DNA from: an uncultured Bacteroidales bacterium
Lineage (GTDB): Bacteria; Bacteroidota; Bacteroidia; Bacteroidales; UBA4417
NCBI GenBank assembly: GCA_903917425.1
Contig: CAIXAQ010000906.1
Location: 1 to 12,084, forward strand
Length of the DNA stretch: 12,084 nucleotides
Reading direction: 5' to 3'
In this document: one piece after another, positions 5,994 to 12,084 of the stretch
How the letters are laid out: the number at the start of each line of letters is the position of its first letter
Position numbering within the stretch: position 1 is the first letter of the stretch
Program-made: the position numbers and the translations under genes
The notes under the pieces: model-generated
The model's input: the letters and a program-made list of their open reading frames with translations, nothing else
Databases searched by the model: none
What the model was told of the DNA's origin: nothing

Positions 5994-8063
5994 ATGCATT
6001 CACTTTTCAAAATCTCGAAAATTGCCGGCGCTTCGTTAGCATTGCTGACCCTTTTCCTCTGGTCCGGTTCCTTTGCACAGGATTTCAGTAAGTATGCAGG
6101 GACACATAAAGGGAAAATGGATTTTAGCGGCGATTTCCCGGTAACTTACAATGTAAATGAGGTAACCTTTGTCATTTCTAAAAACGGGGATATAAATATT
6201 ACTTACCGCTATGATAATATTTATCATGCGTCTGTAATTGAAGGACTTGAAGATAGTCATGAATCCGGTAATGGGACAGCAGCAGGGAAACTCAACACGG
6301 ATTTGTCATTTGAAGCGACCGGAAATTGTGTTCATAATATTGGCGAGGGAGATAAAATAATTACCTCAACCTGGTTCGGCCAGATAAGTAATAATTACCT
6401 CGCAGGCAAAATAGGGAAGTCAGGCTTCGCGAAATTTAAAGTGGCGTTATCTCCTGATTCTCAAACCGAAGAAACTGCGGCAGGAGAAGATTGCGACTGT
6501 GCCATTACTGTTCCATCTGGTTTGAAACCCGGCAGCAGCCTTTTTGTTATTACCAAAAACACCGGTTGCGTAAAGTCGGAAGTGGTTTTTTATAATGGAA
6601 AAGACAGCCAGGTAAGCAACTGGGATGGCAATGCGGTAAAGGTAGAAGTACAGATTTCATGCTGCAACAACAGGGCTTTCACCAAATCATTAACCATTCC
6701 TGCATACCAAAGCGAAGAAAAAATTGAAATCCTTACAACCGAAGTGAGCAAAGGCGGAGGTGGTGGCGGATCATTACCCGCTCCTCCTCCCGAACAGGTG
6801 GTAGTTGGAACCGGGGTGGCTTTGGCGGTTACAACCTTGTTACAGGCCCTTCTGGCAGGCGGGGGCGCAGGGTCTATACCCATTCCGCCATTAACACCGC
6901 CAAAAACCCCACCTGTTAATCCAAGAGTGAGAAGAGACGAAATTCCGGTGACAGATATCCCGGATAATACTCCCGTCGAAACACCCGAGGAAAGGGCAAA
7001 GTCGTATGCTGCATTTATAAAAGACCAGGACAGGAGGTTTGGGCGAATAGAAAAGAAAGGAACCGGTAATGAACCCAAACCTCCCGACCCCAAAAAGTTC
7101 CCTGCTGACAACATACCCAAAGAGCCTGAAAGAAAAGTTGATCCCTTTGGCGGATGGAAATCCGGCAAAAGAACACCGGAAGAGCAAAAACTTTACGAGC
7201 AACAGAAAAGGATTAAACTGGTCGAAAAGCAGAAAATGCTGGAAGCGGATGCTGCGAGGGAAAATTCATATACCGGCTATAATCCTCTTGTTGTCGGCAA
7301 ACAGATGGCTCAAACTGTCAGCGCATCCTACAATGAAGTGAACGACCTTGCCTTCCGTACGTTTGAAAAAGGTTTTGAAATTGAGAAAAAGGTTTCGGAC
7401 TTTAAAACCGAGTTGGACAACAATCCGGAGGAAGCATCAAAATTACTGTACAATACCGGGTTAATGTTCGATAATATGAAACAGGCTGCATCCGATTATA
7501 TCAGTGATGGCCGGCTGAAAAATGACCTTTACAAAGCAGCTGTTGACATAAAGAATACCAATAAAGAGTTTTGCGAAAAATTATACAATAACCCTGTCGA
7601 AACAGCTAAAACGTATGTAAAAACGGCGGTAGGATCCGAAAACTGGGAACACTCGCTGGATGTGAACGCCCCTCTGGAAGAAAGGCTGTTAAACTCAGGG
7701 CTTGGTATTTTAAAAACATGTTCAACAATAAGCACCCTGGGGATGGGGAGTGCACTGGTAAAAGGAGCAGAGGTATCCGTGCTGGGCATTGTAATTCCAA
7801 GTGGGCTGGCAACTGCCTGGGTAGGGCTGATGCACGAAAAGAACCTTTACATGCCTAAGGTTTTGGACGCACTTCCGGAATTTATGAATGAACGCAAAAA
7901 GCATTACGTTATGAATACAATAAATGTTGAACTAAGACATTACCTTTACGATCACCCCGTTAGCAGTGCACCCAGGGTTGAAAAGGCAAACGATTGGCTT
8001 GATGCTATCAACGAGAGTTTCGAGAAAGAAGAACCTGTTGCGGGCGGAGGTGCTGACTGGTAA
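5994..8063 (+). CDS. Large exported multidomain protein of unknown function, module gene 4
   Basis: A 689-aa protein. Residues 1-29 form a signal peptide ending SGSFAQ. Residues 33-150 look like a beta-rich domain (alternating strands, GTHKGKMDF onward). A Cys-bearing domain follows (about 163-250; Cys 167, 169, 192, 223 and 224). Then come GGGGGGS (254-260), a hydrophobic segment (about 271-289), a Pro-rich linker (294-310) and a charged, partly coiled-coil stretch (about 330-425). The C-terminal half is helical and contains two NNP-E-A elements (DNNPEEASK at 475, YNNPVETAK at 531) and a long hydrophobic region (about 568-613). NPVETAK and the following Gly-rich hydrophobic stretch recall linkers before toxin domains in polymorphic toxins, but no toxin domain follows. 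I start at 5994 because it gives the signal peptide; an ATG at 5922 would overlap gene 3. No known family is assigned. Confidence 0.82.
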   Translation: MHSLFKISKIAGASLALLTLFLWSGSFAQDFSKYAGTHKGKMDFSGDFPVTYNVNEVTFVISKNGDINITYRYDNIYHASVIEGLEDSHESGNGTAAGKLNTDLSFEATGNCVHNIGEGDKIITSTWFGQISNNYLAGKIGKSGFAKFKVALSPDSQTEETAAGEDCDCAITVPSGLKPGSSLFVITKNTGCVKSEVVFYNGKDSQVSNWDGNAVKVEVQISCCNNRAFTKSLTIPAYQSEEKIEILTTEVSKGGGGGGSLPAPPPEQVVVGTGVALAVTTLLQALLAGGGAGSIPIPPLTPPKTPPVNPRVRRDEIPVTDIPDNTPVETPEERAKSYAAFIKDQDRRFGRIEKKGTGNEPKPPDPKKFPADNIPKEPERKVDPFGGWKSGKRTPEEQKLYEQQKRIKLVEKQKMLEADAARENSYTGYNPLVVGKQMAQTVSASYNEVNDLAFRTFEKGFEIEKKVSDFKTELDNNPEEASKLLYNTGLMFDNMKQAASDYISDGRLKNDLYKAAVDIKNTNKEFCEKLYNNPVETAKTYVKTAVGSENWEHSLDVNAPLEERLLNSGLGILKTCSTISTLGMGSALVKGAEVSVLGIVIPSGLATAWVGLMHEKNLYMPKVLDALPEFMNERKKHYVMNTINVELRHYLYDHPVSSAPRVEKANDWLDAINESFEKEEPVAGGGADW

Positions 8064-8339
8064 ATGACCACTTTTTTTTAAATATCCAGAATTATATATC
8101 AGGAAAATATGCCTTAGGATATAGGGTATTTTCAATCTGAAGTATCTTATATATGCAGAAAGACTCAAAATTTTATTCTGTTCAAATTCTAAACCATCAT
8201 TTCAATTGGTTAAATTTAATTATTACTCTGACATCAAATGGATGATTATCAAACACTAATGCAAATAAAAGCTGTATTTGCAGGCTGAATTCAACTTATG
8301 TACGACTTGCTGAATATTTCAATGTTAACGGTATAATCC
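8064..8339. other. Intergenic spacer between the four-gene module and the lipoprotein hydrolase
   Basis: AT-rich DNA without a supported gene. A weak inverted repeat near 8105-8132 (AAATA...TATTT around a short centre) could be the end of the module transcript, but it has no good T-tract. A perfect 8-bp inverted repeat at 8260-8282 lies upstream of the next gene. The gap of 276 nt and the change in base composition suggest that the lipoprotein gene is a separate transcription unit. Confidence 0.45.
8260..8282. promoter_or_regulatory. Perfect inverted repeat TGCAAATA-N7-TATTTGCA, candidate operator
   Basis: Two exact 8-bp arms separated by 7 nt lie 57 nt upstream of the lipoprotein-hydrolase start. 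Spacing and length fit a dimeric regulator site or a short hairpin. The same TGCAAA core occurs in the 12-bp palindrome at 2020-2031 upstream of the exporter operon. That may be coincidence in AT-rich DNA. No regulator is encoded nearby. Confidence 0.4.
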
Positions 8340-9230
8340 ATGAAAACAACAAATAATAAATTAAAAATGAGATCATTTCATGTCGTGACATTGTTGGCTC
8401 ACTTCTTCGTCGTCATGTTTATGATTTCTTGCAGCAAGGATGGGGATAAGAAATTATCTTCCTCAAATACCCTGAATTATTTATCTGTTGATAATTACCC
8501 TGAAATAAACATTGAATTTGACCGTGTGAATATGACTGTGGAATTACTGATCCCGTATAAGTCTTTATTATCAATACAAAAGATCAAGCTACATTTAGAT
8601 TACAGTGAATATGCAACCTCTAATATTGATCCGGAAAAGGAATATGATTTAACAACTCCATTGATAATAAAGATTATTGCCGAAGACAATTCAATTGCAA
8701 CATATACGCTAAGTTCGAAAAAATGTGAAGGTGGCAAATCGGCCCTTTTAGTATGTGATATCCAGAAAGGTTCGCTACCTGTATTTCGGGAGGACAGTTT
8801 CTTTTTAAACTCAAATATTGCGATAGATAAGGCTTTTGATGCAAAAGTTCCAATTTATTATATTATGGATGCTTCACTGAAAGGGAGTATTCTGTGGAAT
8901 TTACCTGAAATATTGCACTACTATGAAAATGGGAAGATAATTGACAAAAATGATAATAATGCGTTTACAAATACAATACTTCACAGAGAATTGCTCCTAA
9001 ATGGTATAAGTAAAGTATATATTATCGGATTATCCTCAATGGGTTGTGTATTAAGCACCTGCAAGGGAAGCGCGCTGCTAAAGTATGATTTAACACTGAT
9101 AAGCGATGCTCATGATGAACCTACCAGTTATTGGGAATTCACAGAAGCAGACATAGATAAATGCAATCAGATTATAAACGATTCCGGTATTGGCAAACTT
9201 GTAAAGGCTAAAGATCTTGAGTTCAGATAG
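8340..9230 (+). CDS. Lipoprotein with Ig-like domain and isochorismatase-type cysteine hydrolase domain
   Basis: A 296-aa protein. The N-terminus is a lipoprotein signal whose lipobox MISC places the lipid on Cys31. Residues 43-125 resemble the Ig-like domains (DUF5018-type) of Bacteroidota surface proteins, ending in the typical IIAEDNSIATYTL. Residues 133-280 match the isochorismatase-like hydrolase fold: ALLVCDIQKG (catalytic Asp140), PIYYIMD, IIDKNDNNAFTNT (catalytic Lys203), and YIIGLSSMGCVLST (nucleophile Cys236), then LTLISDAHDE. The D-K-C triad is intact, so it should be an active amidase or related hydrolase. The substrate is unknown. Most family members are cytoplasmic, so a lipid-anchored, exported form is unusual. 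A second ATG at codon 10 (8367) would still give a complete signal peptide. The gene looks AT-richer than the four-gene module before it. Confidence 0.82.
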   Translation: MKTTNNKLKMRSFHVVTLLAHFFVVMFMISCSKDGDKKLSSSNTLNYLSVDNYPEINIEFDRVNMTVELLIPYKSLLSIQKIKLHLDYSEYATSNIDPEKEYDLTTPLIIKIIAEDNSIATYTLSSKKCEGGKSALLVCDIQKGSLPVFREDSFFLNSNIAIDKAFDAKVPIYYIMDASLKGSILWNLPEILHYYENGKIIDKNDNNAFTNTILHRELLLNGISKVYIIGLSSMGCVLSTCKGSALLKYDLTLISDAHDEPTSYWEFTEADIDKCNQIINDSGIGKLVKAKDLEFR

Positions 9231-9603
9231 CAGGAGTATTTATTTTTGTGCTTTTTTACGATGCTTCATTTTATTTGAAAAGTCCCGGTAAATTGCACCT
9301 GACATAATCCGCTACCATTCAGTACTTTTTCTGTTATTCCAACTGACAATCATATCGTTACGATTTAAACTCTTTTACGCCTACACTTTTTCCTCAATTT
9401 ATCGGCATCATTTGTTCACAGAAAGTGGTAGCGGAGTTAAACGGGGCGGAAAGCAAGAAAGTCCAATAAAAAATATAGTACTGCTGATTTAATGGTGAGG
9501 GTTTTATTGTTGGATGAGTGACTTCCGGTTCGAAAGGTTCAACAATTGTAGCAGATAATAAAGCTACTGAAGTTTGATTGCTCTATCTGTTTGCAGCTAT
9601 GGT
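9231..9603. other. Convergent intergenic region without a recognised gene
   Basis: This lies between the plus-strand lipoprotein gene and the minus-strand GGGtGRT operon. All frames are broken by stops and no known motif was seen. It contains a 10-bp perfect inverted repeat with a long spacer (9308-9317 and 9426-9435). That repeat could mark the remains of a small mobile element, but the evidence is thin. Confidence 0.45.
9308..9435. repeat. 10-bp inverted repeat TCCGCTACCA / TGGTAGCGGA, 108 nt apart
   Basis: The arms at 9308-9317 and 9426-9435 are exact reverse complements. They are GC-rich against an AT-rich background, which makes chance slightly less likely. There are no target duplications and no coding content between them. 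It may be a degenerate MITE-like relic or a coincidence. Confidence 0.3.
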
Positions 9604-9642
9604 AAAACTAAAAAAGGACTGACAGAAAACCGCCAGTCCTTT
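9604..9642 (-). terminator. Rho-independent terminator of the NifU-like/GGGtGRT operon
   Basis: On the minus strand the RNA forms a 9-bp stem, AAAGGACTG pairing with CAGTCCTTT (9634-9642 and 9613-9621), around a 12-nt loop. The downstream arm runs into a tract of six T (9615-9610). It starts about 20 nt beyond the GGGtGRT stop codon. This is the clearest intrinsic terminator in the window. Confidence 0.9.
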
Positions 9643-9662
9643 CAATTATTTCAAAGGTTAAA

Positions 9663-10655
9663 TTATGCCTGTGATACAGCCACAGCTACAGAAACCGAAG
9701 CCCCAACCATAGGGTTGTTACCCATTCCTATTAATCCCATCATTTCAACATGTGCAGGAACAGATGACGATCCGGCAAACTGTGCATCGGAATGCATACG
9801 ACCCATGGTGTCAGTCATGCCGTACGAAGCAGGACCGGCACCCATATTATCAGGATGAAGTGTGCGGCCAGTTCCTCCGCCCGAAGCTACTGAGAAGTAC
9901 TTTTTACCTTGTTCAATGCATTCTTTCTTGTAAGTGCCTGCCACAGGGTGTTGGAAACGCGTCGGATTGGTTGAGTTGCCTGTAATTGAAACATCTACGC
10001 CTTCACTGTGCATGATGGCAACTCCTTCGCGTACATCATCGGCACCATAGCAGTTTACTTTTCCTTTGTCGCCTTTGGAGTAGGCTGTTCGGCCTACTTC
10101 CTTCAGTTCGCTGGTGGCGTAATCAAATTGGGTTTGCACATAAGTAAAACCGTTAACGCGTGCAATGATTTTAGCCGCATCCTTACCCAATCCATTCAGG
10201 ATAACGCGAAGTGGTTCTTTGCGAACACGATTGGCCGATTTGGCTATACCAATGGCTCCTTCGGCGGCGGCAAACGATTCGTGGCCAGCGAGAAATGCGA
10301 AACATTTGGTTTCTTCGCGAAGCAGCATGGCTGCTAAGTTTCCATGTCCTATACCAACCTTGCGGTCGTCGGCAACGGAACCGGGGATGCAGAAAGCCTG
10401 CAAGCCCTCGCCCAATGTGGTTGCAATGTCGGCAGCGTTGGTCTGGCCTTTTTTAATAGCGATAGCGGCGCCCACGATATACGCCCACATGGCATTTTCA
10501 AAAGCTATAGGCTGAATGTTCTTTACAATATTATATACATCCACGCCTTTGTCGTCGCATATTTTCCTGGCTTCTTCGATGGAAGAAATACCGTGCGAAT
10601 TAAGCACTTCGTTAATTTGTGCAATTCGTCTTTCGTAACTTTCAAATAATGGCAT
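9663..10655 (-). CDS. GGGtGRT family protein
   Basis: A 330-aa protein named for its motif GGGTGRT, seen here at residues 259-265 in FSVASGGGTGRTLHPDN. Other Gly-rich stretches (GIGHGNLAAM 101-110, FLAGHESFAAAEGAIG 121-136, and MGLIGMGNNPMVGASVSVAVAVSQ 306-329) suggest a compact alpha/beta enzyme-like fold that binds a small molecule or nucleotide. The family is found in Bacteroidota and other anaerobes and, as far as I know, has no assigned biochemical function. No signal peptide is present, so it is cytoplasmic. The gene begins 12 nt after the NifU-like gene and has a strong AGGAG ribosome-binding site overlapping that gene's stop codon, which implies translational coupling. A terminator follows directly. 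Confidence 0.9.
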   Translation of the reverse strand: MPLFESYERRIAQINEVLNSHGISSIEEARKICDDKGVDVYNIVKNIQPIAFENAMWAYIVGAAIAIKKGQTNAADIATTLGEGLQAFCIPGSVADDRKVGIGHGNLAAMLLREETKCFAFLAGHESFAAAEGAIGIAKSANRVRKEPLRVILNGLGKDAAKIIARVNGFTYVQTQFDYATSELKEVGRTAYSKGDKGKVNCYGADDVREGVAIMHSEGVDVSITGNSTNPTRFQHPVAGTYKKECIEQGKKYFSVASGGGTGRTLHPDNMGAGPASYGMTDTMGRMHSDAQFAGSSSVPAHVEMMGLIGMGNNPMVGASVSVAVAVSQA

Positions 10656-10664
10656 CGTATGTTT

Positions 10665-10669
10665 CTCCT
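10665..10669 (-). promoter_or_regulatory. Strong Shine-Dalgarno sequence of the GGGtGRT gene
   Basis: On the minus strand AGGAG ends 9 nt before the ATG at 10655. It overlaps the TAG stop (10670-10668) of the upstream NifU-like gene. Bacteroidota genes usually lack such a site and no other start in this window has one as clear. Ribosomes finishing the first gene would cover and release the site, so the two proteins are probably made in fixed ratio. Confidence 0.7.
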
Positions 10670-11360
10670 ATTCTTTACGTGGATCAATAATTTTAACTGC
10701 ATCTTCCATGCGGCCGTATTTCCCGGAAGCTTTTTTTAGGGCTTCGCCAGCTTCGGTACCGGCTTTAATCATATCCAGCATGCGGCCGATGTTTAAAAAT
10801 TCATACCCGATGATTTCATTACCTTCATCCAACCCGATTTTGGTAACATAGCCTTCTGCCATTTCGAGGTAACGCGGGCCTTTGGCAACTGTGCCGTACA
10901 TGGTGGCAGTAACGCTTCGCAGTCCTTTGCCCAGATCTTCAAGACCTGCGCCAATAGGTAACCCGCCTTCGGAGAAAGCAGTTTGTGTGCGTCCGTAAAC
11001 AATCTGCAGGAACAATTCGCGCATGGCGGTATTAATGGCATCGCAAACCAGGTCGGTATTCAAGGCCTCCAGAATAGTTTTGCCCGGAAGGATTTCGGCG
11101 GCCATAGCTGCCGAATGAGTCATGCCCGAACAGCCAATGGTTTCGATCAATGCTTCCTGTATGATGCCAGCTTTGACATTGAGGGTTAACTTGCAGGCTC
11201 CCTGCTGGGGAGCGCACCAACCCACACCATGGGTTAAACCAAAAATGTCAGTTACTTCTTTGGCTTTCACCCATCTGCCTTCTTCAGGGATAGGTGCCGA
11301 ACCATGATTTGCCCCTTGTGCGACGCAAATCATTCCTTCAACTTCGTGTGTAAAACTCAT
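10668..11360 (-). CDS. NifU/IscU-like iron-sulfur cluster scaffold protein, divergent
   Basis: A 230-aa cytoplasmic protein related to the IscU/NifU N-terminal scaffold domain. The recognisable core is GACKLTLNVKAGIIQEALIETIGCSGMTHSAAMAAEIL (55-91), the equivalent of the scaffold's C-G-DVMKL...F---GC--A segment, followed by PGKTILEAL. Cys49, Cys56 and Cys77 lie in this core. The third cluster ligand of IscU (the Cys in its late KIHCS segment) has no visible counterpart, since the matching region reads GRTQTAFSEGG. A C-terminal extension (about 150-230, EMAEGYVTKIGLDEG..., then basic) is not part of ordinary IscU, which is about 130 aa. The gene is followed 12 nt later by the GGGtGRT gene, a pairing I know from other anaerobes. 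It may assemble or sense a cluster for its partner rather than act as a general scaffold. Confidence 0.82.
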   Translation of the reverse strand: MSFTHEVEGMICVAQGANHGSAPIPEEGRWVKAKEVTDIFGLTHGVGWCAPQQGACKLTLNVKAGIIQEALIETIGCSGMTHSAAMAAEILPGKTILEALNTDLVCDAINTAMRELFLQIVYGRTQTAFSEGGLPIGAGLEDLGKGLRSVTATMYGTVAKGPRYLEMAEGYVTKIGLDEGNEIIGYEFLNIGRMLDMIKAGTEAGEALKKASGKYGRMEDAVKIIDPRKE

Positions 11361-11549
11361 ATTTTTTGATTTTAGAATGAAAAATCATTGTTGGCAACTT
11401 GCCTGGAAACGGTGTATTTTTTTTAACCTGATTAGCATTCACATCATGCAGGATAAAATTGATCAATACTGAAGTTATCCGCTTTTCAAGGCAGTTTAAG
11501 GCTGATTCATTTGCTGATGTAAAAGTAAATTAAAAAAAGGATCTAAGCG

Positions 11550-11557
11550 TACCTTTG
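11550..11557 (+). promoter_or_regulatory. Bacteroidota-type -7 promoter box TACCTTTG
   Basis: An exact match to TAnnTTTG, the -7 element used by the main Bacteroidota sigma factor. It lies 26 nt before the ATG of the small leader at 11584, a normal promoter-to-start distance. A -33 TTG at the usual spacing was not found; the nearest TTG upstream (11511-11513) is too far away. It may be a relic of a lost gene's promoter. Confidence 0.45.
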
Positions 11558-11583
11558 TTCAAATTCACCATAAATATTTTTAA

Positions 11584-11643
11584 ATGCAACTTTCAGCATA
11601 TGTTATAGCGGCATTTATTTTCTCTTGCCGCAAGCAGCAGTGA
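11584..11643 (+). pseudogene. Truncated lipoprotein leader (19 codons)
   Basis: The frame reads MQLSAYVIAAFIFSC, a typical signal with lipobox IFSC, then RKQQ and a TGA. In the +2 frame the text continues from GTG at 11640 as VNLPKEITVQVGNRKGVHW and then stops, as if a frameshift and a deletion had removed a lipoprotein gene after its first few dozen codons. A consensus -7 box precedes it. It could instead be a genuine tiny lipopeptide. The original protein cannot be identified. Confidence 0.4.
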
Positions 11644-11720
11644 ATTTACCCAAAGAGATTACGGTCCAGGTTGGGAATAGAAAAGGTGTTCATTGGTAAA
11701 ATTCAGTTCGGAAAAACCGA

Positions 11721-12084
11721 TTATTTCACTACCGGCATCCCGCTTTTATCCAGCAGTATAGGGTCACCTAAACCAAGTTCTTTCAGTTTATCGAATTGCG
11801 TGGCTTTGTCGCCGACTACCAGGTAAATCAACTGGTCGGGATGGATAAATTTCTGCGAAAGTGTTGCATGTTCGGCTGGAGTCATTTCCTGGACAATTTC
11901 CTCCCTTTGTTTGATGTAATCGAAAGGAAGATTATACACAACAATAGGTGAAAGCATATCGTCGAGTTGTTGCAAGGTTTCAAATTTTCCGGAATAGCTA
12001 AGCAATAAAGTGCTTTTTACCTGGTCGAGATCTTCTTTCGAAATTCCTTCGGTATAGTTCTTTATTTCATCCCTCATTATCTGG
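11721..12084 (-). CDS. M16 family (insulinase/pitrilysin-like) peptidase, C-terminal part, cut by window edge
   Basis: About 120 codons of the C-terminal end are present and the frame stays open past base 12084, so the start and the catalytic HxxEH half are outside the window. The visible text reads EGISKEDLDQVKSTLLLSYSGKFETLQQLDDMLSPIV, then YNLPFDYIKQREEIVQEMTPAEH and PDQLIYLVVGDKATQFDKLKELGLGDP. The elements G-S-EDL--VKS----Y, a later LP-DY, and the final strand VVGD are the usual C-terminal M16 features. In this family the C-terminal domains do not carry the zinc site but close the chamber. The protein ends LDKSGMPVVK. In Bacteroidota such proteases are commonly exported, but no signal can be checked here. 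The ATG at 12077 is internal, not the start. Confidence 0.85.
   Translation of the reverse strand, partial: QIMRDEIKNYTEGISKEDLDQVKSTLLLSYSGKFETLQQLDDMLSPIVVYNLPFDYIKQREEIVQEMTPAEHATLSQKFIHPDQLIYLVVGDKATQFDKLKELGLGDPILLDKSGMPVVK

Larger units (their letters stand above)
11361..11720. other. Intergenic region upstream of the NifU-like operon
   Basis: This 360-nt gap should hold the minus-strand promoter of the NifU-like/GGGtGRT operon, although no clean box could be placed. It also holds a plus-strand consensus -7 box and a 19-codon lipoprotein-like leader (11584-11643). A palindromic TCGG-AAAAA-CCGA lies near the 3' end of the M16 gene but is too short, and lacks a T-tract, to be called a terminator. 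Confidence 0.45.

Noticed and set aside
6590..7168. A 192-codon minus-strand open frame rich in Gly, Pro and Ser
   Set aside because: It lies wholly opposite the Gly/Pro-rich centre of the exported protein gene. Such biased sequence gives long antisense frames, and the translation shows no family motif.
9525..9550. A GGTTCGA motif resembling a tRNA T-arm
   Set aside because: No acceptor, D-arm or anticodon stem can be folded around it, and it sits in a stop-rich spacer.
10008..10649. Several plus-strand open frames of about 80-116 codons
   Set aside because: They are antisense to the GGGtGRT gene, which has clear family motifs, a ribosome-binding site and a terminator.
1..12084. CRISPR array, rRNA, tRNA or replication origin
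   Set aside because: No regularly spaced direct repeats, no rRNA-like conserved segments, no tRNA cloverleaf and no iteron or DnaA-box cluster were seen.

Overview
The window looks like chromosomal DNA from a Bacteroidota bacterium, probably an anaerobic Bacteroidales-type lineage. The signs are lipoproteins with a hydrophobic stretch ending in SC, mostly weak Shine-Dalgarno sequences, one exact TAnnTTTG promoter box, relics of IS4-like and IS21-like elements, and the paired NifU-like/GGGtGRT genes. No rRNA, tRNA or CRISPR array was seen.

Layout. (1) Positions 1-1828, minus strand: a DevBCA/MacB-like ABC exporter operon with an ATPase, a lipid-anchored HlyD-type adaptor, and the first 17 codons of an FtsX-like permease that runs off the left edge. 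(2) About 1950-3850: a roughly 1.9 kb stretch without an intact gene. It holds a decayed IS4-like element with both 20-bp terminal inverted repeats but a gutted, frame-broken transposase, followed by a fragment of an IS21 istB gene. (3) 3851-8063, plus strand: four tightly spaced genes encoding a Yip1-like five-helix membrane protein, a second five-helix membrane protein, a 363-aa protein ending in a zinc ribbon, and a 689-aa exported protein with Gly/Pro-rich linkers and a helical, hydrophobic C-terminal half. I cannot assign this module to a described system, and it is the best candidate for something new. (4) 8340-9230, plus strand: a lipoprotein that joins an Ig-like domain to an isochorismatase-type cysteine hydrolase with its D-K-C triad intact. 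(5) 9604-11360, minus strand: a NifU-like scaffold protein and a GGGtGRT-family protein, translationally coupled and followed by a clear intrinsic terminator. (6) 11361-11720: a spacer with a truncated lipoprotein leader behind a consensus-like promoter box. (7) 11721-12084, minus strand: the C-terminal part of an M16 (insulinase/pitrilysin) family peptidase cut by the right edge.

The blocks appear functionally independent. The exporter probably moves a lipophilic or peptide substrate across the envelope. The four-gene module is predicted to sit at the inner membrane and periplasm. The NifU-like/GGGtGRT pair is a conserved unit of unknown role, probably tied to Fe-S metabolism. The IS relics between blocks 1 and 3 suggest that this junction has been rearranged. 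All functional statements rest on motifs read by eye; no database search was run.
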